Shown here piece after piece: positions 9,259 through 17,640 of a DNA stretch of 64,000 nucleotides. Location: positions 62,001-126,000 of the forward strand of contig NZ_JAJQTQ010000002.1 in the NCBI RefSeq assembly GCF_029081005.1. Reading direction: 5' to 3'. The first letter of the stretch is position 1. The number at the start of each line of letters is the position of its first letter. A program made the position numbers and the translations under genes. The notes beneath the pieces were generated by a model. That model had not been told where the DNA came from and searched no databases. It was given only the letters and a program-made list of their open reading frames with translations. This stretch comes from Halomonas elongata. Lineage in GTDB: Bacteria; Pseudomonadota; Gammaproteobacteria; Pseudomonadales; Halomonadaceae.

Positions 9259-10428
9259 TCAAATCCTTGCAGAAGCGGAGTCGATGGACCGGGCGGATGT
9301 CGTATCCCCGGTCAGCAGCAGGCGGTGAGCCAGGGCGCAGAGGCCGAAGCCCAGCGCGCCGACGATGAAGGGACTGACCAGGCCGTGGGCATCGACCAGT
9401 CGGCCGGCGCCCCAGGAAGCGATGAGCACACCGAGTCCCTGGAAGATGTGGATCTTGCTGAAGTCGCTGGCGTAGCGATCGGGCGTGCTGAGACGAAACA
9501 GATGCAGCTCGAGGCGTATGGTGACGCGGAACAGGGTCCAGCCGAACAACACTCGCCCGACCAGGATGGCGGCGGTACTGCCGCTGGCCTGAAGCAGCAG
9601 GCCGACCAGGCCAATGGCCAGGGGCAGGATGATGGCGTGGCCGGCGGAGCGGCGTCCCAGCAGGTCGAAGGCCAGTAACGCCACGGCCACGCCACCGGGA
9701 ACGGCGAAGACGGCGCCGGCCAGCAATTCGCCTGGGAGCCCCGAGGCGACCTCCCAGTAGCGGGCGAAGAAGGGCCGTGCCAGATGGGCGCTGAAATAGA
9801 ACAGCAGCATCACCAGGCCCAGGCGCAGCAGGGCAGTGCCGGTGCCAGGAGCCGGCGGGGTGTCGGGGGTGGAGTGGGGTACCCGGCCGCGCCGGAGCAG
9901 CAGCAGGCAGACGACGACCTGCAGGGCGTCGCTGACCGCCATCGCCCGGAATACCTGGGCCGCCTGCCAGTGTTCCAGTACTAGACCGCCGATCATGGCG
10001 CCGAGGATGCCGCCGGCGTGCACCACCACCGAGAGCGTGCCGATGAGAATGGCGTGGCGAGTTCGGGGTTCGACATGCATCAGGTAGGGATAGACCAGCA
10101 GGTAGCTGGCCTTGGCCACCAGCATGGTCAGCGACAAGCCCCAGAACAACGGCAGCGAGGTGACTTCTGCGCATGACAGGCTCAGGCCGCCGGCCAGTAG
10201 CTGGGTGCCGAGCAGCAGCCGCAGGGTACCGACGCGTCGGGCCAGGCGTGCCCAGACGGGCAGTGCCACCATGACCACGAGGCAGCTCATTGCCAGGTAG
10301 AGGCCGACGTGGGAGGAATCGGTCACACCGAAGCGTGCGGCGAAGAACTGTGGGTAGAAGGGCAGCAGCATGGCGTCGCTGACCACCGCCACCGCGGTCA
10401 CGGCCACCAGCCAGGGCGTCGGGCTCAT
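9259..10428 (-). CDS. MFS transporter, probable siderophore exporter
   Basis: 389-residue major facilitator protein of the inner membrane with about 12 hydrophobic segments, beginning MSPTPWLVAVTAVAVVSDAM. It overlaps the stop of the monooxygenase gene by 4 bp (ATGA) and ends 3 bp before the synthetase ATG, so it belongs to the biosynthesis operon. MFS genes in siderophore operons usually export the finished siderophore (AlcS is an example); export of the desferrioxamine-like product is inferred. A longer frame upstream is a shadow of the monooxygenase gene and was discarded. Confidence 0.88.
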   Translation of the reverse strand: MSPTPWLVAVTAVAVVSDAMLLPFYPQFFAARFGVTDSSHVGLYLAMSCLVVMVALPVWARLARRVGTLRLLLGTQLLAGGLSLSCAEVTSLPLFWGLSLTMLVAKASYLLVYPYLMHVEPRTRHAILIGTLSVVVHAGGILGAMIGGLVLEHWQAAQVFRAMAVSDALQVVVCLLLLRRGRVPHSTPDTPPAPGTGTALLRLGLVMLLFYFSAHLARPFFARYWEVASGLPGELLAGAVFAVPGGVAVALLAFDLLGRRSAGHAIILPLAIGLVGLLLQASGSTAAILVGRVLFGWTLFRVTIRLELHLFRLSTPDRYASDFSKIHIFQGLGVLIASWGAGRLVDAHGLVSPFIVGALGFGLCALAHRLLLTGDTTSARSIDSASARI

Positions 10429-11753
10429 GCAAGCTCCGGACGCTGGGGCTCGAAGACCGCCTCGCTGGGGGCGCCGAAGCGCTGATAGGCGATACGGCGC
10501 TCCACGGGATAGATTTCCCGGCCGGTCAGCGCACGGATGAGGCAGGCGTTGCGGTAGGGCCCCATGCCCAGGTCCGGGGCCACCAGGCTGTGGGTGTGCA
10601 GTTCGGCATTCTGCACGAACAGCTCGCCGCGGCCGCCGTCGATGTCGTAGAAGCGCCCCACCGCATAGCGCCCGGCTCCGTCGAAGGCGATGCGCGACGC
10701 GATAGGCGCCAGGAAGTCCGGCATGTGGTAGCGGTAGCCGGTGGCCATGATCAGGGCCGGCGTGCGGTGGCGATAATGGCGCTGTTGTTCGGTATGCCAC
10801 AGGGTCAGGTCATACTCGCCGTGTTCGGTGTCGTAGTGACAGCTCTCGAGGCTGGTGCTGGTGAGCAGCTCGCTGTGGACCTCGCTGTTCAATTCCTTGG
10901 CGTAGCGCAGGTCGTAGATGGCGTTGATCAGCTCCAGGTCGATGCCCTTGTAAAGCCCTTTCTGGCGCTGCATCAGCGTGTTGCGGGTGGCTTCGGGCAG
11001 GGCATGGAAATAGTCGATGTAGTCCGGCGAGGTCATCTCCAGGGTCAGCTTGCCGTACTCCAGCGGAAAGAAACGCGGCGAGCGGGTGACCCAATCGAGC
11101 CGGTAGCCGAAGTGGTCGATGTCGGCGAGCAGGTCGTGGTAGATCTCGGCGGCACTCTGGCCGCTGCCGATCAGGGTGATGGCTCGCTGACGCTGCAGCT
11201 CGGCCTTGTGGTCGAGATATTCGCTGGAATGCAGTGGACGTGGTTCGACATCGCGACAGCCTTCCGGCAGGAAGGGAGTCGTGCCGGTGCCGAGTACCAG
11301 TCGACGGGCGAGGTGCTCGAACGTCTCGCCGCTGGCGGTGTCGCGGCAGCCGACCCGGTAGAGATCCTGGGTGTCGTCATGCTCGACCCGAAGGACCTCG
11401 GTGCTGAAACGGATGCTGTCGAGCTGAGCCGCCGCCCACTGACAATAGCGGTTGTATTCGGCACGCAGGAGGAAGAAGTCCTCGCGGATATAGAAGTTGT
11501 AGAGCCGGCCCTGCTGTTTCAGGTAGTTGAGCACGCTGAAGCGGCTGGTGGGGTCGGCCATGGTGACCAGATCGGCCAGGAAAGGCGTCTGCAGGGTAGC
11601 GTCCTCCAGCAGCATGCCAGGGTGCCAGTCAAAGCCGTCGCGGCGTTCCAGGAAGAGGCCGTCGAGGTTGTCGATGGGATCGGCCAGGCAGGCCAATCCC
11701 AGGTTGAAGGGGCCAAGGCCGATGGCGATGAAGTCATGGACGTGCTGGGTCAT
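10425..11753 (-). CDS. dfoA: lysine/ornithine/diamine N-monooxygenase (DfoA/IucD-like)
   Basis: 442-residue flavin- and NADPH-dependent N-hydroxylase that makes the hydroxamate precursor. The FAD motif GLGPFNLGL is at 12-20, the family GTGTTPFLP stretch at 155-163, the NADPH motif GSGQSAAE at 196-203, and the late ATGYRYHMP motif is intact. With a PLP decarboxylase 15 bp upstream and a DfoC-like fusion downstream, the likely substrate is cadaverine (or putrescine), rather than free lysine; this is inferred from operon content. Second gene of the operon. Confidence 0.92.
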   Translation of the reverse strand: MTQHVHDFIAIGLGPFNLGLACLADPIDNLDGLFLERRDGFDWHPGMLLEDATLQTPFLADLVTMADPTSRFSVLNYLKQQGRLYNFYIREDFFLLRAEYNRYCQWAAAQLDSIRFSTEVLRVEHDDTQDLYRVGCRDTASGETFEHLARRLVLGTGTTPFLPEGCRDVEPRPLHSSEYLDHKAELQRQRAITLIGSGQSAAEIYHDLLADIDHFGYRLDWVTRSPRFFPLEYGKLTLEMTSPDYIDYFHALPEATRNTLMQRQKGLYKGIDLELINAIYDLRYAKELNSEVHSELLTSTSLESCHYDTEHGEYDLTLWHTEQQRHYRHRTPALIMATGYRYHMPDFLAPIASRIAFDGAGRYAVGRFYDIDGGRGELFVQNAELHTHSLVAPDLGMGPYRNACLIRALTGREIYPVERRIAYQRFGAPSEAVFEPQRPELA

Positions 11754-11768
11754 GGGGTCCTCTCGGGA

Positions 11769-13310
11769 TCAGGAAGCGGCGGTGCTGGCCTGGGCCTCGC
11801 GCCAGGCGTGGCCGTGATGGGCGATGCGTTCGGCGATGGCGATGAGGTCGTCGAGGCGAGTGTCCGGATTGAGCAGCGTGAACTTGAGGTAGTGACGTCC
11901 CTCGACGCGCGTGGCGGCGATCACCGCCTCGCCGCCACGCGACAGCGCCTCCCGGATCCAGGAATTCATGGCGTCGAGTCCGGCCTCGTCGAGATCCGTC
12001 GGGCGGTAGCGAAAGACCAGGGTGCTCATCGGTGGGTCGAGCAGTACCTCGAAGTCAGGCCGGGCGGCCAGATGGGCGTATGCCTCGCCGGCCAGGTCGA
12101 TGACGCGCTCGAACATCTCGCCCAGGGCCTCCGCGCCCATGACGCGCAGGGTCAGCCACAGCTTGAGGGCGTCGAATCGCTTGGTGGTCTGCAGGCTCTT
12201 GTTGACCTGGTCCGGGGTGCCCGCCAGGGCCTGGCTCTCCGGGTTCAGGTAGTCGGCATGGTGGGTGACATGACGAAGGTCGGCGCTTCGTCGCACCAGG
12301 AAGGCGCTGCAACTCACCGGCTGGAAGAAGGTCTTGTGGTAGTCGATGGTCACCGAGTCGGCGTGTTCGATACCGGCCAGGCGATGGCGCTCACGCCGTG
12401 AGCACAGCAGGCCGCCCCCGTAGGCGGCGTCGACGTGCAGCCAGATGCCATGTTCCCGGCACAGCGCGGCGATCTCCTCGAGCGGATCGATGCTGCCGAA
12501 GTCGGTGGTCCCGGCGGTAGCCACCACGGCGATGGGCGTCAGGCCCGTGGACAGGCATTCCTCGAGGCGCTCGCGGAGGGCATGTGGGTCCAGGCGGTAG
12601 TCGGCATCGCAGGCCACCGGCATCACCGCCCGATAGCCGAGGCCGAGGATCGCCGCCGACTTCTGCAGGCTGAAGTGGCTGACCTCCGAGCCGAGGATGC
12701 GTAACTGGCGGTAGTCCGCCGGCAAGCCCTGTTGCTTGTTGCCGCCCGGATGATCGAGCGAAGCACCGTGGTGGTCACGGGCGATCATCAGGGCCATCAG
12801 GTTCGACTGGGTCCCGCCGCTGGTGAAGACGCCGTCGGCCTCCTCGCCCAGGCCGATGCACGCGGCCGTCCAGTCGATCAGCGACTGTTCGATAAAGGTG
12901 CCGCCAGCGCTCTGGTCCCAGGTATCCAGGGAGGAATTGATCGGCGACAGGATCGTCTCGGCAAGAATGCCGGGTAGCACGATGGGGCAGTTGAGATGGG
13001 CCACGTAGCGTGGATGGTGGAAGTAGACGGCATCGTCCAGGTAGAGGCGCTCCAGTTCATCCAGAGCCGGACGTAGTTCGCCGAGCGGCATGTTCAGGTC
13101 GATGGCATCGAAGTGACCACGGAGTTCCTCGGGTCTGGCGCCGGAGAAGGGGCGCTCCACATCGGCCACCTTGCGGCGTACCAGGTCGATGCAGCGCGTC
13201 GCCTGTTGCCAGTACGCCTCGGCGTGCCGGGCATTGAATAGCTGATTGACCGCCAGGGGAGCGGGCTCGGTGCCGAGCCCTCTCGCTCTGTCCTCTAGCC
13301 GTGATGTCAT
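11769..13310 (-). CDS. dfoJ: PLP-dependent decarboxylase (DfoJ/DesA-like lysine decarboxylase)
   Basis: 513-residue group II (glutamate/DABA/aromatic amino acid type) decarboxylase. The pyridoxal-phosphate lysine is in TIDYHKTFFQP near residue 325, preceded by the HVDAAYGGG cofactor-binding segment. Start: ATG at 13310 with GAGGTGA 5 nt upstream; longer frames upstream run through the promoter and a Fur-like box. Close relatives are annotated L-2,4-diaminobutyrate decarboxylase, but beside an N-monooxygenase and an acyltransferase-NIS fusion the DesA/DfoJ role (lysine to cadaverine) fits best. First gene of the operon. Confidence 0.88.
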   Translation of the reverse strand: MTSRLEDRARGLGTEPAPLAVNQLFNARHAEAYWQQATRCIDLVRRKVADVERPFSGARPEELRGHFDAIDLNMPLGELRPALDELERLYLDDAVYFHHPRYVAHLNCPIVLPGILAETILSPINSSLDTWDQSAGGTFIEQSLIDWTAACIGLGEEADGVFTSGGTQSNLMALMIARDHHGASLDHPGGNKQQGLPADYRQLRILGSEVSHFSLQKSAAILGLGYRAVMPVACDADYRLDPHALRERLEECLSTGLTPIAVVATAGTTDFGSIDPLEEIAALCREHGIWLHVDAAYGGGLLCSRRERHRLAGIEHADSVTIDYHKTFFQPVSCSAFLVRRSADLRHVTHHADYLNPESQALAGTPDQVNKSLQTTKRFDALKLWLTLRVMGAEALGEMFERVIDLAGEAYAHLAARPDFEVLLDPPMSTLVFRYRPTDLDEAGLDAMNSWIREALSRGGEAVIAATRVEGRHYLKFTLLNPDTRLDDLIAIAERIAHHGHAWREAQASTAAS

Positions 13311-13393
13311 GAGATCACCTCGTTCGTTCCTCTTCGCCGAGCCGGTGCGGGCTCGACGCCGGATGCCTCTAGCGGATGAGGCGGGTCCTGCTT

Positions 13394-13412
13394 GATGCGA
13401 ATGCCTATCATT
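13394..13412 (-). promoter_or_regulatory. Fur-box-like site before the siderophore operon
   Basis: GATGCGAATGCCTATCATT on the + strand; on the coding strand AATGATAGGCATTCGCATC, which keeps the AATGATA and ATTCGCAT half-sites of Fur operators. It lies 84 bp before the dfoJ ATG in the only sizeable gap of the region, where the operon promoter should be. Confidence 0.55.
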
Positions 13413-13526
13413 GTTTTTCAGGCAAGAAGAAGACGCACGAGGCGGAGGGTTCTGAACCGGGATGAGAAATTTTTTTCGCGGAGGGGGAGTGGGGCGGTGA
13501 AGACGGAGAGAGCGGTGTGGCGCGAG

Positions 13527-13556
13527 AAAAAAACGGGGACGACTGGCGTCGCCCCC
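13527..13556 (-). terminator. intrinsic terminator of the IutA-like receptor gene
   Basis: Read on the minus strand: a 9-bp stem (GGGGGCGAC with GTCGTCCCC, one G-T pair), a 4-nt loop and then G followed by seven T. It lies 52 bp beyond the receptor stop and is the clearest intrinsic terminator in the window. It separates the receptor from the dfoJ promoter. Confidence 0.85.
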
Positions 13557-13608
13557 GGGTATGTCCGCCAGGCAGTGCGCCGGGCGGCTGGCGCATGCGG
13601 GCCGTGGC

Positions 13609-15720
13609 TCAGTAGGCCATCGACCAGCCGAGCGTATAGGTGCGTCCGCGTCCCTGGTAGTCGTAGAGGTACTCCGGGCCATAGTAGGGCGAGTAGAACA
13701 TCGCCGCGCGCTGGCCCCAGACGGTGGAGTACTGCTCGTCGAGCAGGTTGGAGACGCCGAGGCTGAGCTCGCCCACCGGCAGGCGCTGGCTCAAGGACAG
13801 GTCCAGGGTGGTGTAGCCATCGATCTCGCGGTCATCGGCATCTTCCAGGTCGAAGGCATGGCTGGCCTGGAGACGCGCGGAACGCTCGCCGTTCGGGTCA
13901 TGCCAGCTGACATGGGCGGTGGCGGAGGAGAGCGAGGCATAGCGGGCGTCGCGCTTTTCCCAGTCGCCAGCGTCGTTTTCCTGCTCGGAACGGACCATGT
14001 GCAGGGTGCTGCCGACCTCGAAGCCGTTGTCGAAATAACGGGTCACCGAGCCCTCGAAGCCGTAGTCGCGCTTCTTCTGCTCGACCACGCTGACGCTGAG
14101 GTCCTCGGCGTTCTCCACGGCCTTGTCGGACCAGGCGTAGTAGAGGGCCGCCTGGGTCATCCAGTCGGCACCGCGATAACGCCAGCCGATCTCGACCTGA
14201 TCGGTCTTGATGGCGGAGAGCGGGTTCTCGGCGACGCTCACCTCGGCGCTCTTGCCGTAGTACTTGGCCGGGTCGGGCAGCTCGAAGCCCTGGCTGAACT
14301 GCAGCCAGTTCTGGTGGCCGTTGCCGTAGTCGTAGAGGGCGCTGGCGTTGAGCAGGGTGGCGTCATAGTCGTTCTCGCCGCCGGGAATGCCCTGGAAGTC
14401 CTCGACCTCGACGTCCATGTGCTGCTGGCGCACGCCGGCGGCGAGCTGCAGCCCCTCGGTGACCTGCCACTCGCTCTGGGCGAAGGCGGAGATGCCGTCG
14501 ACCTGATAGCTCGGGTAGCGCGGCTCGGTCTCGGTACCCTGTTGCACCAGGCCGCCACTGGCGTCGGAAACCGCCTCGTCGAAGGGCATCTGGTTGGCAT
14601 CGAAGGACTCGCGGTCAAGGTCCAGCCCATAGGTCAACGACAGGCTGTCGGTCAGGTCGGCATCGAACAGTGCCTTGAGCCCGGAAAGGTCGGTGTCCTG
14701 CTTGGAGGCATTGAACTGGTAGCCGCCGGCGACCGGATAGGGGAAGGCCTGGAAACTGGCTTCTTCCTCGCGGTGGTAGGCCTGGAGGTAGAAATCCTGG
14801 CCCAGCAGGTCGCCATGGTGGTACTGCAGGTTGACCATCTTGCGGTCGGTGGCCGGATCGCGGTCGGAGTCATAGCCGTCGCGGATCTCGGCATCGTCGA
14901 GGTTCGGTGTGGCGGCATCCAGGTTGGGGAAGTAGACGCCGCGATCTCCCTCGTAGCCGGATTCGTAGATCTGTGCGGCGACTTTCAGGGTCTGCTGCTC
15001 GGCCAGCCGGACATCGAGACTGCCCATGACATCAATGCTGCGGTTGTCCTGCAGGTCGGTCTGGGCGATGTCGGGGAAGATTTCCCGGCCGCTGGCATCG
15101 TAGTGGCGACCATTGTCCTCGTAGGCGGCGGCGATGCGGCCCTTGACGTCCTCGTTGCCGCCACTGATCGACTGGGCGAGGCGGTAGCTCAGGTCGTCAT
15201 CGTCGTTGAAGCCGGAGGTCACGCTGGTCTCGGTGGCCAGGTGGAAGCCTTCGCGCTCGCCCTTCTTGGTGATGATGTTGATCAAGCCGCCGGTAGCCCC
15301 GCCGCCATACAGGCTGCTGGCGCCGGAAAGCACCTCGATGCGCTCGATGTTGAAGGGATCGATGGAATCGAACTGCCGAGAAATGCCGCGCGAACTGTTC
15401 AGCGAGACGCCGTCGATCAGGACCTGGGCGGTGCGTCCGCGCATGTTCTGGCCGTAGTTGGTGCGCCCCTGGGGGGCCAGATCCAGCCCCGGCACCAGCT
15501 TGCCGAGCGCGGTCTTCAGATCGGCGCCGGCGCGCACCTGATCCTGCAGCTCCTGCTGGCCGATCACCCAGACGGCGCCGGGAATCTGGCTGATCTCGGA
15601 AGGCGTGCGGGAGCCGACCACCACCATGGTGTCTTGTTCGGTTGTATCCTGGGCCAGCGCCAGGCCGGGCAGGGCGCCGACCAGTGCCGTGAGTCCGACC
15701 GTCAAGCGTATGGAATGCAT
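13609..15720 (-). CDS. iutA: TonB-dependent siderophore receptor, IutA/RhtA type
   Basis: 703-residue outer-membrane receptor. Signal peptide MHSIRLTVGLTALVGALPG...LALAQ, TonB box DTMVVVGSR near 30, and a plug segment SIDPFNIERIEVLSGASS followed by SLYGGGATGGLINIITKKG, which is very close to the ferric aerobactin/rhizobactin receptor family. The barrel ends WSMAY with a terminal aromatic. An upstream in-frame ATG at 15801 overlaps a perfect Fur-type palindrome, so the ATG with the signal peptide was chosen. It probably imports a citrate-hydroxamate xenosiderophore; no aerobactin synthesis genes are seen here. Confidence 0.9.
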   Translation of the reverse strand: MHSIRLTVGLTALVGALPGLALAQDTTEQDTMVVVGSRTPSEISQIPGAVWVIGQQELQDQVRAGADLKTALGKLVPGLDLAPQGRTNYGQNMRGRTAQVLIDGVSLNSSRGISRQFDSIDPFNIERIEVLSGASSLYGGGATGGLINIITKKGEREGFHLATETSVTSGFNDDDDLSYRLAQSISGGNEDVKGRIAAAYEDNGRHYDASGREIFPDIAQTDLQDNRSIDVMGSLDVRLAEQQTLKVAAQIYESGYEGDRGVYFPNLDAATPNLDDAEIRDGYDSDRDPATDRKMVNLQYHHGDLLGQDFYLQAYHREEEASFQAFPYPVAGGYQFNASKQDTDLSGLKALFDADLTDSLSLTYGLDLDRESFDANQMPFDEAVSDASGGLVQQGTETEPRYPSYQVDGISAFAQSEWQVTEGLQLAAGVRQQHMDVEVEDFQGIPGGENDYDATLLNASALYDYGNGHQNWLQFSQGFELPDPAKYYGKSAEVSVAENPLSAIKTDQVEIGWRYRGADWMTQAALYYAWSDKAVENAEDLSVSVVEQKKRDYGFEGSVTRYFDNGFEVGSTLHMVRSEQENDAGDWEKRDARYASLSSATAHVSWHDPNGERSARLQASHAFDLEDADDREIDGYTTLDLSLSQRLPVGELSLGVSNLLDEQYSTVWGQRAAMFYSPYYGPEYLYDYQGRGRTYTLGWSMAY

Positions 15721-15800
15721 GTCGTGCCTTGTGAATTGTGTTGATCTGAACGGAACATGAGGTTTCGGGACGAGCGGGATTATAGAGAATAAATATGCCA

Positions 15801-15817
15801 TTGATAAGCATTATCAA
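15801..15817 (-). promoter_or_regulatory. Fur box before the IutA-like receptor
   Basis: TTGATAAGCATTATCAA, a perfect 7-3-7 inverted repeat close to the Fur consensus. It lies 81 bp upstream of the receptor ATG. The best Fur-like site in the window. Confidence 0.75.
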
Positions 15818-15967
15818 CGGTGAGGGAGAGTCAACGGTGGAGGGGGCTCGTCGCACGCCACGGGATACGAGCACGAGATCGCGCCCCACGTTATCCCTGG
15901 TCGCACCGGAGCGAATCGCCACTGGCCTCGGCCGGCGGCTTTCGATATCATACGCAGCCGCTGATAC

Positions 15968-16044
<77 letters not shown>

Positions 16045-16092
16045 ATGAAATCAATAGCTTACGTTCATGGCTTGGTGAGTCCCATAGTCCAA

Positions 16093-16113
16093 GGGTACAG
16101 TTTCGGTACAGTG
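16093..16113 (+). repeat. tandem GGTACAGT repeats near attL (candidate integrase arm sites)
   Basis: Two GGTACAGT octamers 11 bp apart, in the gap between the tRNA and the integrase gene. An almost identical pair lies near attR at 25657-25677. Position and pairing fit arm-type integrase binding sites. Confidence 0.55.
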
Positions 16114-16141
16114 CCGATCCTTCAGCCCCCTGGAGACTTTC

Positions 16142-17203
16142 ATGGCCACCATCGTCAAGACCCCTGCCGGTAGCTGGAAAGCCGTCATCCGCAAGACCGG
16201 CTGGCCCACTACCGCCAAGACCTTCCGAACCAAGCGCGATGCTCAGGATTGGTCACGCCGCACCGAAGACGAAATGGTGCGTGGTGTGTATATCCAGCGC
16301 AGTGCCTCGGAGCGCATGACGCTCGAAGCCGCAATCCGGCGCTACCTGGCCGATGTCACCCCTACCAAGAAGCCCAGCACGCAGAAGAGCGAGCACCACA
16401 AGGCGCGCACCCTGATCGAGCACCTGGGCAAATACTCCCTTGCGGCGCTGACGCCGGATCTGGTCGCCAACTACCGCGACACACGGCTCAACAGCCTGGG
16501 GAGTCGAGGCCAGCCTATCAGCCCCAACACCGTGCGCCTGGAGCTCGCCTTGCTCGGCCACCTCTTCACCGTGGCTATCCAGGAGTGGGGCTTGGGACTG
16601 ACCTACAATCCCGTCCAGAACATCCGCAAGCCCAGCCCGGGAGAGGGGCGTGACCGACGCCTGAGTCCTGACGAGGAGAAGCGCCTGTTCGCCGTCCTGC
16701 GGCAACACAGCAACCCAATGTTGGCCTGGATCGCCAGAATCGCCCTGGAGACCGGCATGCGCTCCTCGGAGATCCTGACCCTCACTCGCTCTCAGGTCGA
16801 CGTGAAACGCCGCGTGGTGCGCCTCACGGACACCAAGAACAACGAAGCCCGCCTTGTGCCATTGACCCAGGCTGCCACGGAGGTGTTCAAGCAGGCGCTG
16901 AACAACCCAGTGCGGCCCCTCGACTGCGACCTGGTGTTCTTTGGTGAGCCCGGTCGGGACGGGAAGCGCGGTCCCTATTCCTACAGCAAGCTCTGGAATC
17001 TGGCGAAGAAACAGGCCGGACTCGATGATTTCCGGTTTCACGACCTGCGCCATGAGGCCGTCAGCCGGTTGGTTGAGGCCGGTCTGTCCGACCAGGAAGT
17101 GGCGGCGATAAGTGGGCACAAGTCGATGCAGATGCTGAGGCGGTATACCCACCTTCGGGCCGAGGACCTGGTCTTGAAGCTGGACAGGCTTGCGGAAGGG
17201 TAA
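16142..17203 (+). CDS. int: tyrosine site-specific integrase
   Basis: 353-residue phage-type integrase that recombines attP with the tRNA attB. An N-terminal arm-binding part (about 1-55) and a core-binding SAM-like part (about 58-165) precede the catalytic domain. Catalytic residues are visible: Arg207 (GMRSSE), Lys232, His300 and Arg303 (HDLRHE), His326 (GHKS) and Tyr335 (RRYTH). All are intact, so the enzyme should be active. It starts 98 bp after the tRNA and reads into the element, the usual arrangement. Confidence 0.96.
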   Translation: MATIVKTPAGSWKAVIRKTGWPTTAKTFRTKRDAQDWSRRTEDEMVRGVYIQRSASERMTLEAAIRRYLADVTPTKKPSTQKSEHHKARTLIEHLGKYSLAALTPDLVANYRDTRLNSLGSRGQPISPNTVRLELALLGHLFTVAIQEWGLGLTYNPVQNIRKPSPGEGRDRRLSPDEEKRLFAVLRQHSNPMLAWIARIALETGMRSSEILTLTRSQVDVKRRVVRLTDTKNNEARLVPLTQAATEVFKQALNNPVRPLDCDLVFFGEPGRDGKRGPYSYSKLWNLAKKQAGLDDFRFHDLRHEAVSRLVEAGLSDQEVAAISGHKSMQMLRRYTHLRAEDLVLKLDRLAEG

Positions 17204-17273
17204 GACGCGACTACCTGCGAAATCAGACAAATATCTATCTTCCAGCACGTTTTGAGCGAGAGGAGAGACGGTG

Positions 17274-17603
17274 ATGCCGTTTTTGAAAATCAAGAAACTG
17301 GATTATGGAAAGATCTACAGCGCCTATAAATTGGCACCATATTCCGACAAGCAGGCTCTGCTTAGAGAAGCGGATGAGAAGTTTGGTCTTGACTTTGATC
17401 CGGAAGAGATTCTGGAAATGATCATCGATGAGATAAACGAACAACTATCTGATGACGATGAGCTTTTGGAAGTGACGAAGAGCCTCTATCTCAAGTGGCA
17501 TGAAATTGCCGGGAAGCTGAAAAAGGCTGGATTTTCTGAGCAAGCTAAATTAATGGTCCCGGCGATCAAGGAGTGTGGCTATGACACTGGTGGGCTGGGG
17601 TAG
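17274..17603 (+). CDS. hypothetical protein of the integrated element
   Basis: 109-residue acidic soluble protein with no signal peptide or membrane segment. Sequence is helical and charged (DPEEILEMIIDEINEQLSDD). AGGAGA precedes the ATG by about 8 nt; a GTG lies one codon earlier. Codon use is more A+T-rich than the chromosome. It follows the integrase in the same direction after 70 bp and could be co-expressed. No family recognised. Confidence 0.7.
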   Translation: MPFLKIKKLDYGKIYSAYKLAPYSDKQALLREADEKFGLDFDPEEILEMIIDEINEQLSDDDELLEVTKSLYLKWHEIAGKLKKAGFSEQAKLMVPAIKECGYDTGGLG

Positions 17604-17640
17604 AGCTTGCTGTTGATGGAAACTTCTATAGTAAAAATGG

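Noticed and set aside
7774-9678. 634-codon plus-strand frame across dfoC and the exporter gene
   Set aside because: It runs antisense through two clear genes and has no recognisable domain.
10590-12401. 603-codon plus-strand frame over dfoA and dfoJ
   Set aside because: Antisense shadow of two enzymes with intact motifs.
13561-15744. 727-codon open frame antisense to the IutA-like receptor
   Set aside because: Same reason: codon-bias shadow of a real receptor with signal peptide and TonB box on the other strand.
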